DNA of 53,305 bases from Bacteroidota bacterium (GTDB lineage Bacteria > Bacteroidota > Bacteroidia > Sphingobacteriales > Sphingobacteriaceae), in contig JABDBM010000020.1 of the NCBI GenBank assembly GCA_013288685.1, forward strand, positions 1-53,305. Reading direction: 5' to 3'. Both the position numbers and the translations under genes were made by a program. Shown in pieces: positions 6,752 through 15,566 of the stretch. The notes under the pieces were generated by a model that saw only the letters and a program-made list of their open reading frames with translations, ran no database searches and was not told where the DNA came from. How positions within the stretch are numbered: the first letter of the stretch is position 1; each line of letters begins with the position of its first letter.

Positions 6752-8887
6752 CTATTCCACTACCAACGAAAAATCAATCTGTTTCTTAGTCAAATCCACA
6801 TTTTTTACCCTGATCTTTACTTCATCGCCCAATTGGTAAACTTTCTTTTTACGCTGACCGATAATGGCGAAGTTTTTTTCGTCTAAAGTATAAAAGTCGT
6901 CGGATATATCGCGCAGGCGGATCATTCCCTCACATTTATTTTCGATAATTTCCACATACATGCCCCATTCGGTAACGCCTGATATTACACCATCATAAAC
7001 ACTGCCCACCTGGTTTTGCAGGTATTCGGCCTGTTTGTATTTAACCGAAGCACGTTCGGCATCAGCCGCTTTTTTCTCCATTTGCGACGCGTGCTGGCAC
7101 AGTTTCTCGTAATGCTCCGCATTTGCAGATTGGCCACCGTTCAGGTAATGGAACAGCAAGCGATGAACCATCACATCCGGATAGCGGCGGATAGGGGAGG
7201 TGAAGTGCGTATAATGGTCAAAAGCCAGCCCATAGTGGCTGCTGGTTTTGGTGGTATAAATAGCTTTTGCCATGGAGCGGATGGCCAAATGCGTCAGCAC
7301 ATTTTGTTCTTTTTTACCTTCCACATCCTCCATCAAAAAGTTGAGGGATTTGGCGGTTTCTTTATCCGACTTGGTATTGATCTTATACCCAAACCGGGCT
7401 GCAAACTGTGCAAAGCTTGCCAATGCCTCGGGTTTAGGGGAATCGTGGGCGCGGTAAACGAAGGTATATTTATGTTTGCCTTTGCCCATTTTGCTTACAT
7501 ATTCGGCTACCTTTTTGTTGGCCAGCAACATAAAATCTTCAATCAGCTTATGGGCATCCTTGCGTTCCTTTACATAAACGCCGATGGGTTTACCCTGCTC
7601 ATCCAGTTTGAATTTTACTTCGGTTGTTTCAAAGCTGATTGCGCCGGCTTTAAACTTACGTTCGCGCAGCTTGTAGGCCAGGGCGTTTAGTTTGGCTATT
7701 TCGGCTTCAAAATCGCCGGCTTTAGCTTCTATCACTTCCTGTACTTCCTCGTACGTAAATCGCCTGTCGGAGTGAATAACGGTCTTTCCAAACCATTCAT
7801 TGATAACGTTTGCATTTTCATCCAACTCAAACACAGCCGCGAAGCAAAGTTTGTCTTCCTTGGGCCGCAAGGAGCATAAGCCGTTTGATAAACGCTCGGG
7901 CAGCATTGGTATCACACGATCAACTAAATAAACCGATGTTCCCCTGTCCTCCGCCTCTTTATCCAGCGCCGATTCAGGTATAATATAGTGGGATACATCG
8001 GCAATATGAACGCCTACTTCATAATTGCCGTTTTCCAGCTTTTTAAATGATAAAGCATCATCAAAATCCTTGGCATCAAACGGGTCAATCGTAAAAGTGG
8101 TCACATTTCTGAAGTCGCGTCGCTTAGCGATTTCTTCGGGTGTGATAATGTCGGATATCTGTTCCGCATCATGTTCTACATCAGCCGGGAACGACAGCGG
8201 GAAGCCATACTCTGCGAGGATGGCATTCATTTCGGTATCATTTTCGCCCTGGGCACCTAAAATGTGCTTAATGCGACCGATGGGGTTTTTGGCATCAGCC
8301 GGCCAGTCGGTAATTTCAGCAACGGCTTTTATCCCATTTTTAGCGCCATTAAGTTCGCCGATGGGAATAAAAATATCGTGCATCATCTTCCGATCGTCCG
8401 GGATGAAAAAGGCATAGCGTTCGGATAGTTTTACGATGCCGGTGAACTCCATTTTGGCGCGCTGCAATATTTCTATCACTTCGCCTTCCTTGTTTTTGCC
8501 ACGGCTTTTGGCATAAACGTAAACCTTTACCCGGTCGCCGTTTAGTGCATTGCGTAATTTGCGTGGGGCAACAAAAATGTCACTTTCAGCTTCATCATCG
8601 GTAACAATAAAGGCCGAACCATCATTGGTTAAGTCAACTTTGCCTTCGATAAATGTTTTTAGTTCGAGCAATTGAAATTTGCCCGGAGAAAGTTCTTTAA
8701 GCGTTTGTTTTTTAGCTTCGTCTTTTAATATATCGAAAATGGTTTCGCGATCTTCCGGATCGCGGATATTTAATTTAGCAGAGACTTGTTTGTAATTTAA
8801 CGGCGTATTGCCGTTTTGTTCAAAAATATCGAGTACCAATTGGGTTAGTACTTTATTGATAGATGAACTGTGTTTCTTTTTTGACAT
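6752..8887 (-). CDS. rnr: Ribonuclease R
   Basis: A 711-residue 3'-5' exoribonuclease of the RNase II/RNB family. Domains in order: N-terminal helix-turn-helix (about 10-70), cold-shock-like OB domains (about 70-220), RNB catalytic domain with the Mg-binding Asp cluster 'IDPFDAKDFDDAL' (near 270), the conserved 'HFTSPIRRYPDVMVHR' (near 560), and a C-terminal S1 domain (about 635-709). RNase R degrades structured RNA, including rRNA and mRNA fragments. The length fits the family; the usual basic tail after S1 is missing. The start MSKKKHSS is the natural N-terminus. Confidence 0.95.
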   Translation of the reverse strand: MSKKKHSSSINKVLTQLVLDIFEQNGNTPLNYKQVSAKLNIRDPEDRETIFDILKDEAKKQTLKELSPGKFQLLELKTFIEGKVDLTNDGSAFIVTDDEAESDIFVAPRKLRNALNGDRVKVYVYAKSRGKNKEGEVIEILQRAKMEFTGIVKLSERYAFFIPDDRKMMHDIFIPIGELNGAKNGIKAVAEITDWPADAKNPIGRIKHILGAQGENDTEMNAILAEYGFPLSFPADVEHDAEQISDIITPEEIAKRRDFRNVTTFTIDPFDAKDFDDALSFKKLENGNYEVGVHIADVSHYIIPESALDKEAEDRGTSVYLVDRVIPMLPERLSNGLCSLRPKEDKLCFAAVFELDENANVINEWFGKTVIHSDRRFTYEEVQEVIEAKAGDFEAEIAKLNALAYKLRERKFKAGAISFETTEVKFKLDEQGKPIGVYVKERKDAHKLIEDFMLLANKKVAEYVSKMGKGKHKYTFVYRAHDSPKPEALASFAQFAARFGYKINTKSDKETAKSLNFLMEDVEGKKEQNVLTHLAIRSMAKAIYTTKTSSHYGLAFDHYTHFTSPIRRYPDVMVHRLLFHYLNGGQSANAEHYEKLCQHASQMEKKAADAERASVKYKQAEYLQNQVGSVYDGVISGVTEWGMYVEIIENKCEGMIRLRDISDDFYTLDEKNFAIIGQRKKKVYQLGDEVKIRVKNVDLTKKQIDFSLVVE

Positions 8888-9056
8888 GCGTATTATTTAT
8901 ACAAATTATTAAGGCAAACAGGTCAAAGTGCCGAAAGGCTCTTACCATAGCGATGAATTTTATGCCATTGCTATTTGACAATTGTGTTTGCCGCTGTAAA
9001 AGTACCCAATATTTAAGGGATATTGATGTTTGAAAATTAGCTTTCGCGAAACTATT

Positions 9057-9436
9057 CTACAGTGTATACGGATCGATGCTTTTCAGTTCCGCAATGCGTT
9101 CAAAATCTTTTAAATTTCTGGTGAGCAATTTTAGATTATTTTCAATGGCAGTTGCGGCAATGATACTGTCGGGGAGTTTTAAGCGATATTTTCTTCTTAT
9201 TTCAATTGATTTAAGAATTATGTTTTCATTCAAATTGAAAACAGTTGAGGTTGAATGAAGTCGTTAAGAATTTTTAATTGCTCATCGGTAGCTTTCGACC
9301 AGGCCAATATTTCTATGCGGGAAATTACCGAGAGCTGAACAGAGATTTTGTCTATCAAGTCAATTGACGTCGAGGGCAACTTGTTTTCCAAATAATCGAT
9401 AATAGTATTTGTGTCGACTAAATATCCCCGTCCCAT
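9057..9436 (-). pseudogene. Frameshifted PIN-domain (VapC-like) toxin
   Basis: The first part, from ATG at 9436, encodes 'GYLVDTNTIIDYLENK' with the first PIN Asp (D8) and a Glu in 'SRIEILAW', but stops at 9230 after 68 residues. Another minus-strand frame then continues as VFNLNENIILKSIEIRRKY, 'LKLPDSIIAATAIENN' and 'LLTRNLKDFERI' to a TAG at 9057-9059. This is the missing C-terminal half of a PIN domain with its later catalytic Asp. One base lost near 9249 would explain the break. It is therefore a disrupted toxin gene or an assembly error. The upstream antitoxin-like gene overlaps its start by 19 bases. Confidence 0.8.
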
Positions 9437-9666
9437 TCGTTTCTAATATCTTTTATATGTTGTTGAAAGTCCTGATATTGTTCCTCTGTTAACTTCAAGG
9501 CCCCTCTGAAGTCGGATGACTTTTTCGGCGATTTTTTTTCCATTTGGTCAACTTCGTCTAACACATATAGTAATACTTCAACCTCTTTGCCAATGTAACT
9601 CTCCGGCACATGTATAGATAAATCCTGATTATCGGGTGTTATTATGGTGCGTATCATTTTCTTCAA
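9418..9666 (-). CDS. Antitoxin-like protein partnered with PIN gene
   Basis: An 82-residue acidic and polar protein beginning MKKMIRTIITPDNQDLSIHV, a beta-rich start like the small Bacteroidota antitoxins found before PIN toxins. It then has a Lys/Glu-rich middle and a C-terminal helix (LTEEQYQDFQQHIKDIRNEW) of the kind that wraps the toxin. Its last codons overlap the start of the PIN gene by 19 bases, the usual translationally coupled layout. Its toxin is frameshifted, so it may now be an orphan. The call rests mainly on context; Met4 is a possible alternative start. Confidence 0.6.
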   Translation of the reverse strand: MKKMIRTIITPDNQDLSIHVPESYIGKEVEVLLYVLDEVDQMEKKSPKKSSDFRGALKLTEEQYQDFQQHIKDIRNEWDGDI

Positions 9667-9823
9667 ATAAAAATTAGACTGATGGATCAGTTCCTTTATA
9701 ACAAAATTACATATTTAAAGTGAAAATAAATGCTTGGAACAAAATCAATACACCAACTAACATTTCCATGCAATCATGATCCACCAACAACAAATATGAA
9801 ATATTTATTAATGCTCACGCAAG

Positions 9824-11521
9824 TCACCCAGGAATAGAAGCAATCAACTTCTTCGTATACTCTTCCTTCGGATGATAATAAATCTCATCCGGATCGCCCA
9901 TTTCAACGATTTCGCCCTTGTTCATTACCATCATCCTGTCGGATATATGTTTAATAACTGCCAAATCATGCGAGATAAAAATATAAGTCAAATTAAATTC
10001 CCGCTGCAGTTCGCGGATCAGGTTGAGTACCTGGGCCTGCACTGATACATCCAGTGCCGAAACCGATTCGTCACAAATAATAAATTTAGGATGCAAGGCT
10101 AATGCCCGAGCGATAACAATCCGCTGCCTTTGCCCACCCGAAAACTCATGCGGATAACGGTTAAAATGTTCCGGCAGCAGGTTTACGCGTTCCAACAGTT
10201 CCAATACCTTTTTTTTGCGTTTGGTGTTGTTGGTATAAAATTGATGCACCTGCAAAGGTTCCATCAGCGAATCGCCAACAGTGAGACGTGGATTTAGCGA
10301 TGAGTAGGGGTCCTGGAAAATAATTTGGATATCTTTTCGGATTTCCCGCAGTTCTCTTTTTTTGAGACTTCGCAAATCAGTATTTTCAAAATTGATGCTG
10401 CCCGATGTAGGTTCTATCAGACGTAAAATACTACGACCCAATGTGGTTTTGCCGCAGCCCGATTCGCCTACCAGCCCAAGTGTCTCGCCCGGATAAACAT
10501 CAAAGCTAACTTCATTAACAGCCTTAACCGCTTCCTTCGACCGGTTGAAAAAGCCTGAACCTACAGGAAACCAGGTATTAAGTCCGCTTATTTTTAAAAG
10601 CGGTGGCTGACTGTACAATTTGGTTTTCCGCTCTTCCAATTCCCCGGCTGCAAAGGCAAACCGTTCCCTTATTTTTTCGATGGTGATGGTTTTTGTACCA
10701 GCTTCCAGAAAATCAGCCACAACAGGCAATTGTTTTAAATGATAATCCGGCGATGGGCGGCAAGCCAATAGTCCTTTGGTGTAGGGATGTTGGGGATCGG
10801 AAAACAGGATTTTTACCGGCGCCTCCTCCACCACTTCGCCTTTATACATCACCAAAACGCGGTCGGCAATCTCACTGATCACACCCAAATCGTGCGATAT
10901 AAATACCAGGCTCATATTGCGTTCAGCCTTTAGCTTTAGTAACAGTTCGATGATGGTTTTTTGCACGGTTACATCCAAAGCAGTAGTTGGTTCATCGGCA
11001 ATTAAGATCTCCGGGTTACAGGATAAAGCCATGGCAATCATCACCCTTTGCTTTTGCCCGCCTGATATTTCGTGTGGGTAACTGTCAAAAATGGCTTCCG
11101 GTCGTGGAAGTTGTACCTCATTAAAAAGCGCAATGGTTTTTTGCTTAGCCTCGGCTTTATTGAGTTTTAGGTGCAGTTGAATGGCTTCGGTTATTTGAAA
11201 TCCACAGGTTAAAACCGGGTTAAGCGAGGTCATCGGCTCCTGGAAGATCATCGCCATCCCGTTGCCGCGTATTTTGCGCATTTCATCTTCGGGTAAGCTG
11301 CATAAGCTTGTACCGTTCAATAAAACGTCGCCGCAAATAACCGCTTGCTCGGCATTCAGCAAACGCATTAAGGTAAGCGCAGTAACGGATTTTCCGGAAC
11401 CCGATTCGCCCACTATGCCAATGGTTTCGCCTTCTTTTAAATTAAATGATATCCCTTTAACCGCCTCAAATAAGCCGTTTGGGGTTTTAAATTTAATGCT
11501 CAGATTGCTTACCTGCAGCAT
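9824..11521 (-). CDS. Fused peptide-type ABC transporter ATP-binding protein
   Basis: A 565-residue fusion of two ABC ATPases, like DppD and DppF joined. Domain 1 (about 1-265) has Walker A GESGSGKS (38-45), signature ISGGQKQR and Walker B 'EILIADEPTTALD'. Domain 2 (about 300-565) has Walker A GESGCGKT, signature FSGGQRQR and 'FIICDESVSALD'. Both have the 'HPYTKGL'/'EEYTKKL' type end of the oligopeptide/nickel subfamily. It would power import, or in Bacteroidota possibly export, of peptides. No permease or binding protein is adjacent, so the membrane partner must be encoded elsewhere. It starts 1 base after the exonuclease gene, suggesting an operon. Confidence 0.9.
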   Translation of the reverse strand: MLQVSNLSIKFKTPNGLFEAVKGISFNLKEGETIGIVGESGSGKSVTALTLMRLLNAEQAVICGDVLLNGTSLCSLPEDEMRKIRGNGMAMIFQEPMTSLNPVLTCGFQITEAIQLHLKLNKAEAKQKTIALFNEVQLPRPEAIFDSYPHEISGGQKQRVMIAMALSCNPEILIADEPTTALDVTVQKTIIELLLKLKAERNMSLVFISHDLGVISEIADRVLVMYKGEVVEEAPVKILFSDPQHPYTKGLLACRPSPDYHLKQLPVVADFLEAGTKTITIEKIRERFAFAAGELEERKTKLYSQPPLLKISGLNTWFPVGSGFFNRSKEAVKAVNEVSFDVYPGETLGLVGESGCGKTTLGRSILRLIEPTSGSINFENTDLRSLKKRELREIRKDIQIIFQDPYSSLNPRLTVGDSLMEPLQVHQFYTNNTKRKKKVLELLERVNLLPEHFNRYPHEFSGGQRQRIVIARALALHPKFIICDESVSALDVSVQAQVLNLIRELQREFNLTYIFISHDLAVIKHISDRMMVMNKGEIVEMGDPDEIYYHPKEEYTKKLIASIPG

Positions 11522-11522
11522 A

Positions 11523-12230
11523 TTATCCTACTATGGTTATGCAATCATCAGCAATCAATTCCTCGCCGCGGTAACGCCTTAATAATTGTGCTGTGGCAAT
11601 TACATCCTTTTGGCAATAAGTGCTAATTCTTTCCAATTGATTATCAACCCAGTAAGCATGTCCCACCATACTGCCGTCGATGTCGTCTTTTGGGGTTGGG
11701 ATATTAAAAATGGCAGCAAGCAGGGCAAGGGAAGTATAGTTTTTATAGTCGCCAAATTTCCATAGCTCCATGGTATCCAAATGGTTTATTTCCCATGGCC
11801 GTTTGCCTGCAATTTCCAGTTGGGAAGGTACTTTTAAGCCGTTAATCAGTGTGCGGCGACAGATATACGGAAAGTCGAACTCCTTACCATTGTGTGCACA
11901 CAAAATCAAACTCGCCGGCTGACTCGCTAACACTACGCCAAATTTTTCAAGAATTTCTTTTTCATCGTGCGACGCAATGGATTTTACCCTCAACCCCGTG
12001 TTTTTCCCTGGCGTAAAAATGCCCATAGATATACAGATGATCTTACCAAACTCGGCCCAGATACCGGCACGCTCATAAAAATTTTCAGCGGTTTCCTCTT
12101 TGCGCTGGTGCAGCGTTTTAAGGTCCCAAAGTTTTTGAAAATGCTCCGGCACCTCGTCAAAATTGGGGTATTGCGGCACGGTTTCGATATCAATTACCAT
12201 CAGGTTATGAAAGTCGTATTGTTCGAGCAT
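11523..12230 (-). CDS. PolB-like 3'-5' exonuclease
   Basis: A 235-residue RNase H-fold protein matching the predicted exonuclease group related to the proofreading domain of DNA polymerase B. Exo motif I is 'MVIDIETVPQYPNFDEVP' with the D-x-E pair, motif II lies near 'LCAHNGKEFDFPYI', and motif III near 'YCQKDVIATAQLLRR'. The group is thought to trim DNA or RNA from the 3' end with two metal ions; the cellular role is unknown. It is cytoplasmic. It is followed directly by the ABC ATPase, with no obvious functional link. Confidence 0.85.
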   Translation of the reverse strand: MLEQYDFHNLMVIDIETVPQYPNFDEVPEHFQKLWDLKTLHQRKEETAENFYERAGIWAEFGKIICISMGIFTPGKNTGLRVKSIASHDEKEILEKFGVVLASQPASLILCAHNGKEFDFPYICRRTLINGLKVPSQLEIAGKRPWEINHLDTMELWKFGDYKNYTSLALLAAIFNIPTPKDDIDGSMVGHAYWVDNQLERISTYCQKDVIATAQLLRRYRGEELIADDCITIVG

Positions 12231-12280
12231 TTGTTGTTCTTTTTTTAGCCAAGATAGGCATTGTTATGGAAAAAGCCTAA

Positions 12281-12363
12281 CGCCTCAGCCCCGGCCCCTC
12301 TCCTTTGGAGAGGGGAGCTGTTAAAAAGTCCCTCTCCAAAGGAGAGGGATTTAGGGTGAGGCG
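12281..12363. repeat. Nested palindromic repeat (CCCTCTCC type)
   Basis: CCCTCTCCTTTGGAGAGGG (12296-12314) is followed by its exact complement at 12330-12348, and each arm is itself a palindrome. An outer pair CGCCTCA (12281-12287) and TGAGGCG (12357-12363) closes the element. It fills the gap between the pbpC stop and the exonuclease start on the minus strand. This kind of element is common between genes in Sphingobacteriaceae and could act as a terminator or mRNA stabiliser. Confidence 0.8.
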
Positions 12364-12371
12364 TGGGTTGC

Positions 12372-14795
12372 TCATTTCGCCAGCACCTCAAACGCCAAAT
12401 GAAGCGTATTCCCATTCCCATCAACCAAAGTTAACGTATGCTTCCCCGCCGATGGGTTTAATGCTACCTGATGAAAATCCTTCGTTTCGCCAACATACTC
12501 ATCGTCCAAATGCCAGAATATTTTGATGCCCGCCTGCCGGTGCGCTGCATTAAATATTACCCTGCCCCGTCTGCCGTCTGCTTCCAGCGGAACGTATATT
12601 TTTGCGTTTTCTTTTGGATAGATAATTTCCATGGGGTTACTGCTGCCACCCTGTACACAATCGGTCCGGAAGGGCGGCAGCACATGGTATTGATAGTTTT
12701 TAGTTTTATAATAATACTCCATAGATGGCGGCAGCACAAACCACGATTTATTAACGATTTGATCCGGCGGTACGCAATTACCGGTTACCTGCCATTTGCC
12801 ATCCGGGCTTAAATGCACCAGCTGATGGTAGGGGCATACCGGCGCTTTCAATCCGCTTTGAGGTACCCATTGTTCGTCTGTATCATCACAATGTTGGCCA
12901 GCACGGTACCCGCTTTGGCGGCAAACTTTTATTTTTACCATTTCGCCAACCGGCATTTCAAACCAGCTACGCGCCACCGGCAACAGCCTGAAAATTTCAA
13001 ACAGGACAGGGGCAGCAGTGTTTATCCCGGTAAGGTTGGGGCGGCCTTCGCCATCAGTATTGCCTACCCACACGCCAACCACATATTTTGGTGTAATACC
13101 TATGGCCCATCCATCGCGAAAGCCAAAGCTTGTCCCGGTTTTCCAGGCTACGCGCTGGCTCGAGCTGAATTGCTGCCAAAGCATTTCCTCGCCCGGCCGC
13201 ATAACTTCTTCCATCGCCTGTAAAGTGTAATAAATGGAGCCTGCATCCAGCAAGCCAGACTTTTGTAATTCGGGTTTTGTTACCCCCGGATAGGTGTACA
13301 CTGGGCTGTGATAATCCGCCGGGTCATATTTGCCATTATATTTATTATAATGATTGAGCACCCGCGCCATATCTGCGTAAGCACCACTTAACTCCCAAAG
13401 CGTATTTTCGCCGCCGCCTAAAATAAGCGACAAACCATAATGGTCGGCCGGTTGCTTTAATGTGGTGATGCCCACCTGGTGTAAAAAATCATAAAAGCGT
13501 TCGTATTTGAACTGTTGCAGCATTTTTACAGCCGGGACGTTTAATGATCTCGATAAGGCCCTTGAGGCCGGCACTGCGCCATCGTAATTTAAATCGAAAT
13601 TTTCGGGATGGTAACCTGCAATTTGGGTGGGGATATCGGGCATTAAACTGTTGGGCAGCAACAAACCATCGTGCAGCATGGATGCATATAAAAGTGGTTT
13701 TAGGGTGCTGCCCGGACTGCGGGGCGCATTGATCACATCCACATCGCTTTCCATAGTCGGGTCTTCGGCGTGAGCGATATTACCGGCGTAAGCCAGGGTG
13801 GCACCAGTTTCAACATCTAAAACTATTGCAGCGATGTTGTTAATATCATTGGCTTTTAATACCTGGTGATGCCGTTCCAGTATCTCGTTTACCTGTTGCT
13901 GTAAATTTGCTTTAATGCTGGTGCGGATACGGGTTTCGCCATGCAAACTATTTTTATTATCCGCCCTAAAACGTACCAGCAGGTGTGGGGCCAATTGGGG
14001 GAGGGGTACCGGCCTGTCGGGTACCGGCTCCAGCTTAGCAAGTGATGCTGTGGTGGAATCAATAATGCCTTGCCTGTGCAGCTTATCCAGCAATACGTTT
14101 CTTTTCTTTAACAGGATAGCGCGGTTTCTCCCCGGGTGAACCAGTGATGGCGAATTGGGTAGCACCGCCATAGCTGCCATTTCGCCCCAGGATAATTTAT
14201 CCGGGCTACGGCCAAAATAGCGCCAGGAAGCAGCGTCCAAACCGATAACATTGCTGCCAAATGGTGCATTGCTGCCATAAAGTGATAATATTTCCGCTTT
14301 GCTGTAACTGCATTCCAGCCGCATAGCCATAAATATCTCTTTCAATTTGTTCCAAATAGTGCGCTTATGTTTGGTTGATAGCCGTATTACCTGCATGGTG
14401 ATGGTGCTGCCCCCGCTGGTTACTTTTTTTGAACGAAAATATTGTTTTACCGCCCGACCAAATGCCAAAGCATCAAACCCGGGATGGTGCATAAAACGCT
14501 TATCCTCGAAGCTGATGATGCATTGTTTAAATTTTTCAGGCACTTCGGTATTGGGTGGGAAGCGCCATTGACCATCGGATGCGATCGACGCGCCGAGCAA
14601 TTGCCCGTTTGCATCATCAATAACATACGACGTAGGGCTTTTAAACAGCGGCTTTGGCAAACAAAACCAGAAAAGCAAGAACATGACCAGTAAAAACGCG
14701 CATATTATTATTACTTTTGGTTTTTTTAGATAAGTTTTAACGCGCTTTAAACCCGATTGCACGAACAAAGAAAATGAAGATTGAAAAGTTGTCAA
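12372..14795 (-). CDS. pbpC: Penicillin-binding protein 1C
   Basis: An 807-residue bifunctional peptidoglycan synthase. A membrane anchor spans about 28-46. The glycosyltransferase domain has Glu97 in 'SFEDKRFMHHPG' and GGSTITMQ (128-135). The transpeptidase domain has Ser363 in S-T-L-K (363-366), S-L-N (417-419) and KTGTS (552-556), so all catalytic motifs are intact. A C-terminal BiPBP_C-type domain ends the protein. It polymerises and cross-links peptidoglycan on the periplasmic side. The ATG at 14795 overlaps the divergent glycosyltransferase gene by 22 bases; a GTG at 14762 would remove the overlap. The nearby alpha-2-macroglobulin gene recalls the pbpC-yfhM pairing of Escherichia coli. 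Confidence 0.94.
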   Translation of the reverse strand: MTTFQSSFSLFVQSGLKRVKTYLKKPKVIIICAFLLVMFLLFWFCLPKPLFKSPTSYVIDDANGQLLGASIASDGQWRFPPNTEVPEKFKQCIISFEDKRFMHHPGFDALAFGRAVKQYFRSKKVTSGGSTITMQVIRLSTKHKRTIWNKLKEIFMAMRLECSYSKAEILSLYGSNAPFGSNVIGLDAASWRYFGRSPDKLSWGEMAAMAVLPNSPSLVHPGRNRAILLKKRNVLLDKLHRQGIIDSTTASLAKLEPVPDRPVPLPQLAPHLLVRFRADNKNSLHGETRIRTSIKANLQQQVNEILERHHQVLKANDINNIAAIVLDVETGATLAYAGNIAHAEDPTMESDVDVINAPRSPGSTLKPLLYASMLHDGLLLPNSLMPDIPTQIAGYHPENFDLNYDGAVPASRALSRSLNVPAVKMLQQFKYERFYDFLHQVGITTLKQPADHYGLSLILGGGENTLWELSGAYADMARVLNHYNKYNGKYDPADYHSPVYTYPGVTKPELQKSGLLDAGSIYYTLQAMEEVMRPGEEMLWQQFSSSQRVAWKTGTSFGFRDGWAIGITPKYVVGVWVGNTDGEGRPNLTGINTAAPVLFEIFRLLPVARSWFEMPVGEMVKIKVCRQSGYRAGQHCDDTDEQWVPQSGLKAPVCPYHQLVHLSPDGKWQVTGNCVPPDQIVNKSWFVLPPSMEYYYKTKNYQYHVLPPFRTDCVQGGSSNPMEIIYPKENAKIYVPLEADGRRGRVIFNAAHRQAGIKIFWHLDDEYVGETKDFHQVALNPSAGKHTLTLVDGNGNTLHLAFEVLAK

Positions 14796-15499
14796 TTGTT
14801 ATACCGGCTTACAACGAAGGTAATACGATACATTTAATATTAAACAAAATTAAAGCGGTTAATTTAATTGATGATATAAAAAAGGAAATCATCATCGTTA
14901 ACGATTGCTCAACCGACCATACAGAGGAAGCTGTTGCCGATTATCAGCAAAATAATCCCGACGTAAACATTCAGTATTTTAAGCACGAAATAAACAAAGG
15001 CAAAGGCGCAGCACTACATACCGGCATACAAAAAGCCACCGGAACTTATCTGATTATCCAGGATGCCGATTTAGAATATGATCCCGAAGAATATAATGAC
15101 TTGCTGAAACCTGTTTGCAAAGGCTTTGCCGATGTGGTATACGGTTCGCGGTTTATGGGCAGCAATCCGCACCGGATACTTTTCTTTTGGCATACCATAG
15201 GCAACCGCTGGTTAACGTTTGCGTCAAACATGTTCAGCAACCTTAACCTTACGGATATGGAAACCTGTTATAAACTGTTTGACACCAAACTGATACAATC
15301 CATAAAACTGCGCGAACAACGCTTTGGATTTGAACCGGAAGTTACCCAGAAAATCGCCCGGGTACCCAAAATAAGGATTTACGAAGTAGGGATATCCTAT
15401 TATGGTCGTACCTACGAAGACGGTAAGAAGATAGGGTGGAAGGATGGCGTGAGGGCTATCTATTGTATTTTAAAGTATGGGTTGTTTGGGATGGAATAG
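14774..15499 (+). CDS. Family 2 glycosyltransferase (polyprenyl-phosphate type)
   Basis: A 241-residue GT2 enzyme like dolichyl-phosphate mannose synthase. It starts 'KLSIVIPAYNEGNTI' (nucleotide-binding motif), has 'IIVNDCSTDHT', and carries the metal-binding D-x-D-type region in 'LIIQDADLEYDPEEY'. Residues 160-230 (CYKLF, 'RFGFEPEVTQKIA') are typical of the polyprenyl-phosphate hexose synthases. There is no C-terminal membrane segment, so it is a cytoplasmic, probably membrane-associated enzyme that would charge a lipid carrier with a sugar. It lies between pbpC (divergent, overlapping starts) and the alpha-2-macroglobulin gene (convergent). Confidence 0.87.
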   Translation: MKIEKLSIVIPAYNEGNTIHLILNKIKAVNLIDDIKKEIIIVNDCSTDHTEEAVADYQQNNPDVNIQYFKHEINKGKGAALHTGIQKATGTYLIIQDADLEYDPEEYNDLLKPVCKGFADVVYGSRFMGSNPHRILFFWHTIGNRWLTFASNMFSNLNLTDMETCYKLFDTKLIQSIKLREQRFGFEPEVTQKIARVPKIRIYEVGISYYGRTYEDGKKIGWKDGVRAIYCILKYGLFGME

Positions 15500-15566
15500 A
15501 TCCTTTCTGGGAAAAACCTACGAAGTTTTAAAAACTTCGTAAGTTTACACTCCCACGAGATCTATT
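15495..15566. terminator. Bidirectional hairpin between convergent genes
   Basis: AAACCTACGAAGTTTT (15514-15529) and AAAACTTCGTAAGTTT (15531-15546) form a 16-base stem with one mismatch and A/T-rich ends, suitable as a terminator on both strands. An outer inverted pair, AATAGATC (15495-15502) and GATCTATT (15559-15566), covers the stop codons of both convergent genes. Confidence 0.7.

Noticed and set aside
7016..7690. Plus-strand frame of 224 residues inside the RNase R gene
   Set aside because: Antisense to conserved RNB-domain codons and without recognisable protein features.
9076..9258. Plus-strand 60-residue frame next to the antitoxin-like gene
   Set aside because: It is antisense to the displaced C-terminal half of the frameshifted PIN toxin.
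12240..12371. CRISPR-like array because of repeated CCCTCTCC words
   Set aside because: Only two arms, in inverted orientation, without regular spacers or cas genes.
13018..13230. Plus-strand frames inside pbpC and the macroglobulin gene
   Set aside because: They are shadows of long, motif-bearing minus-strand genes.
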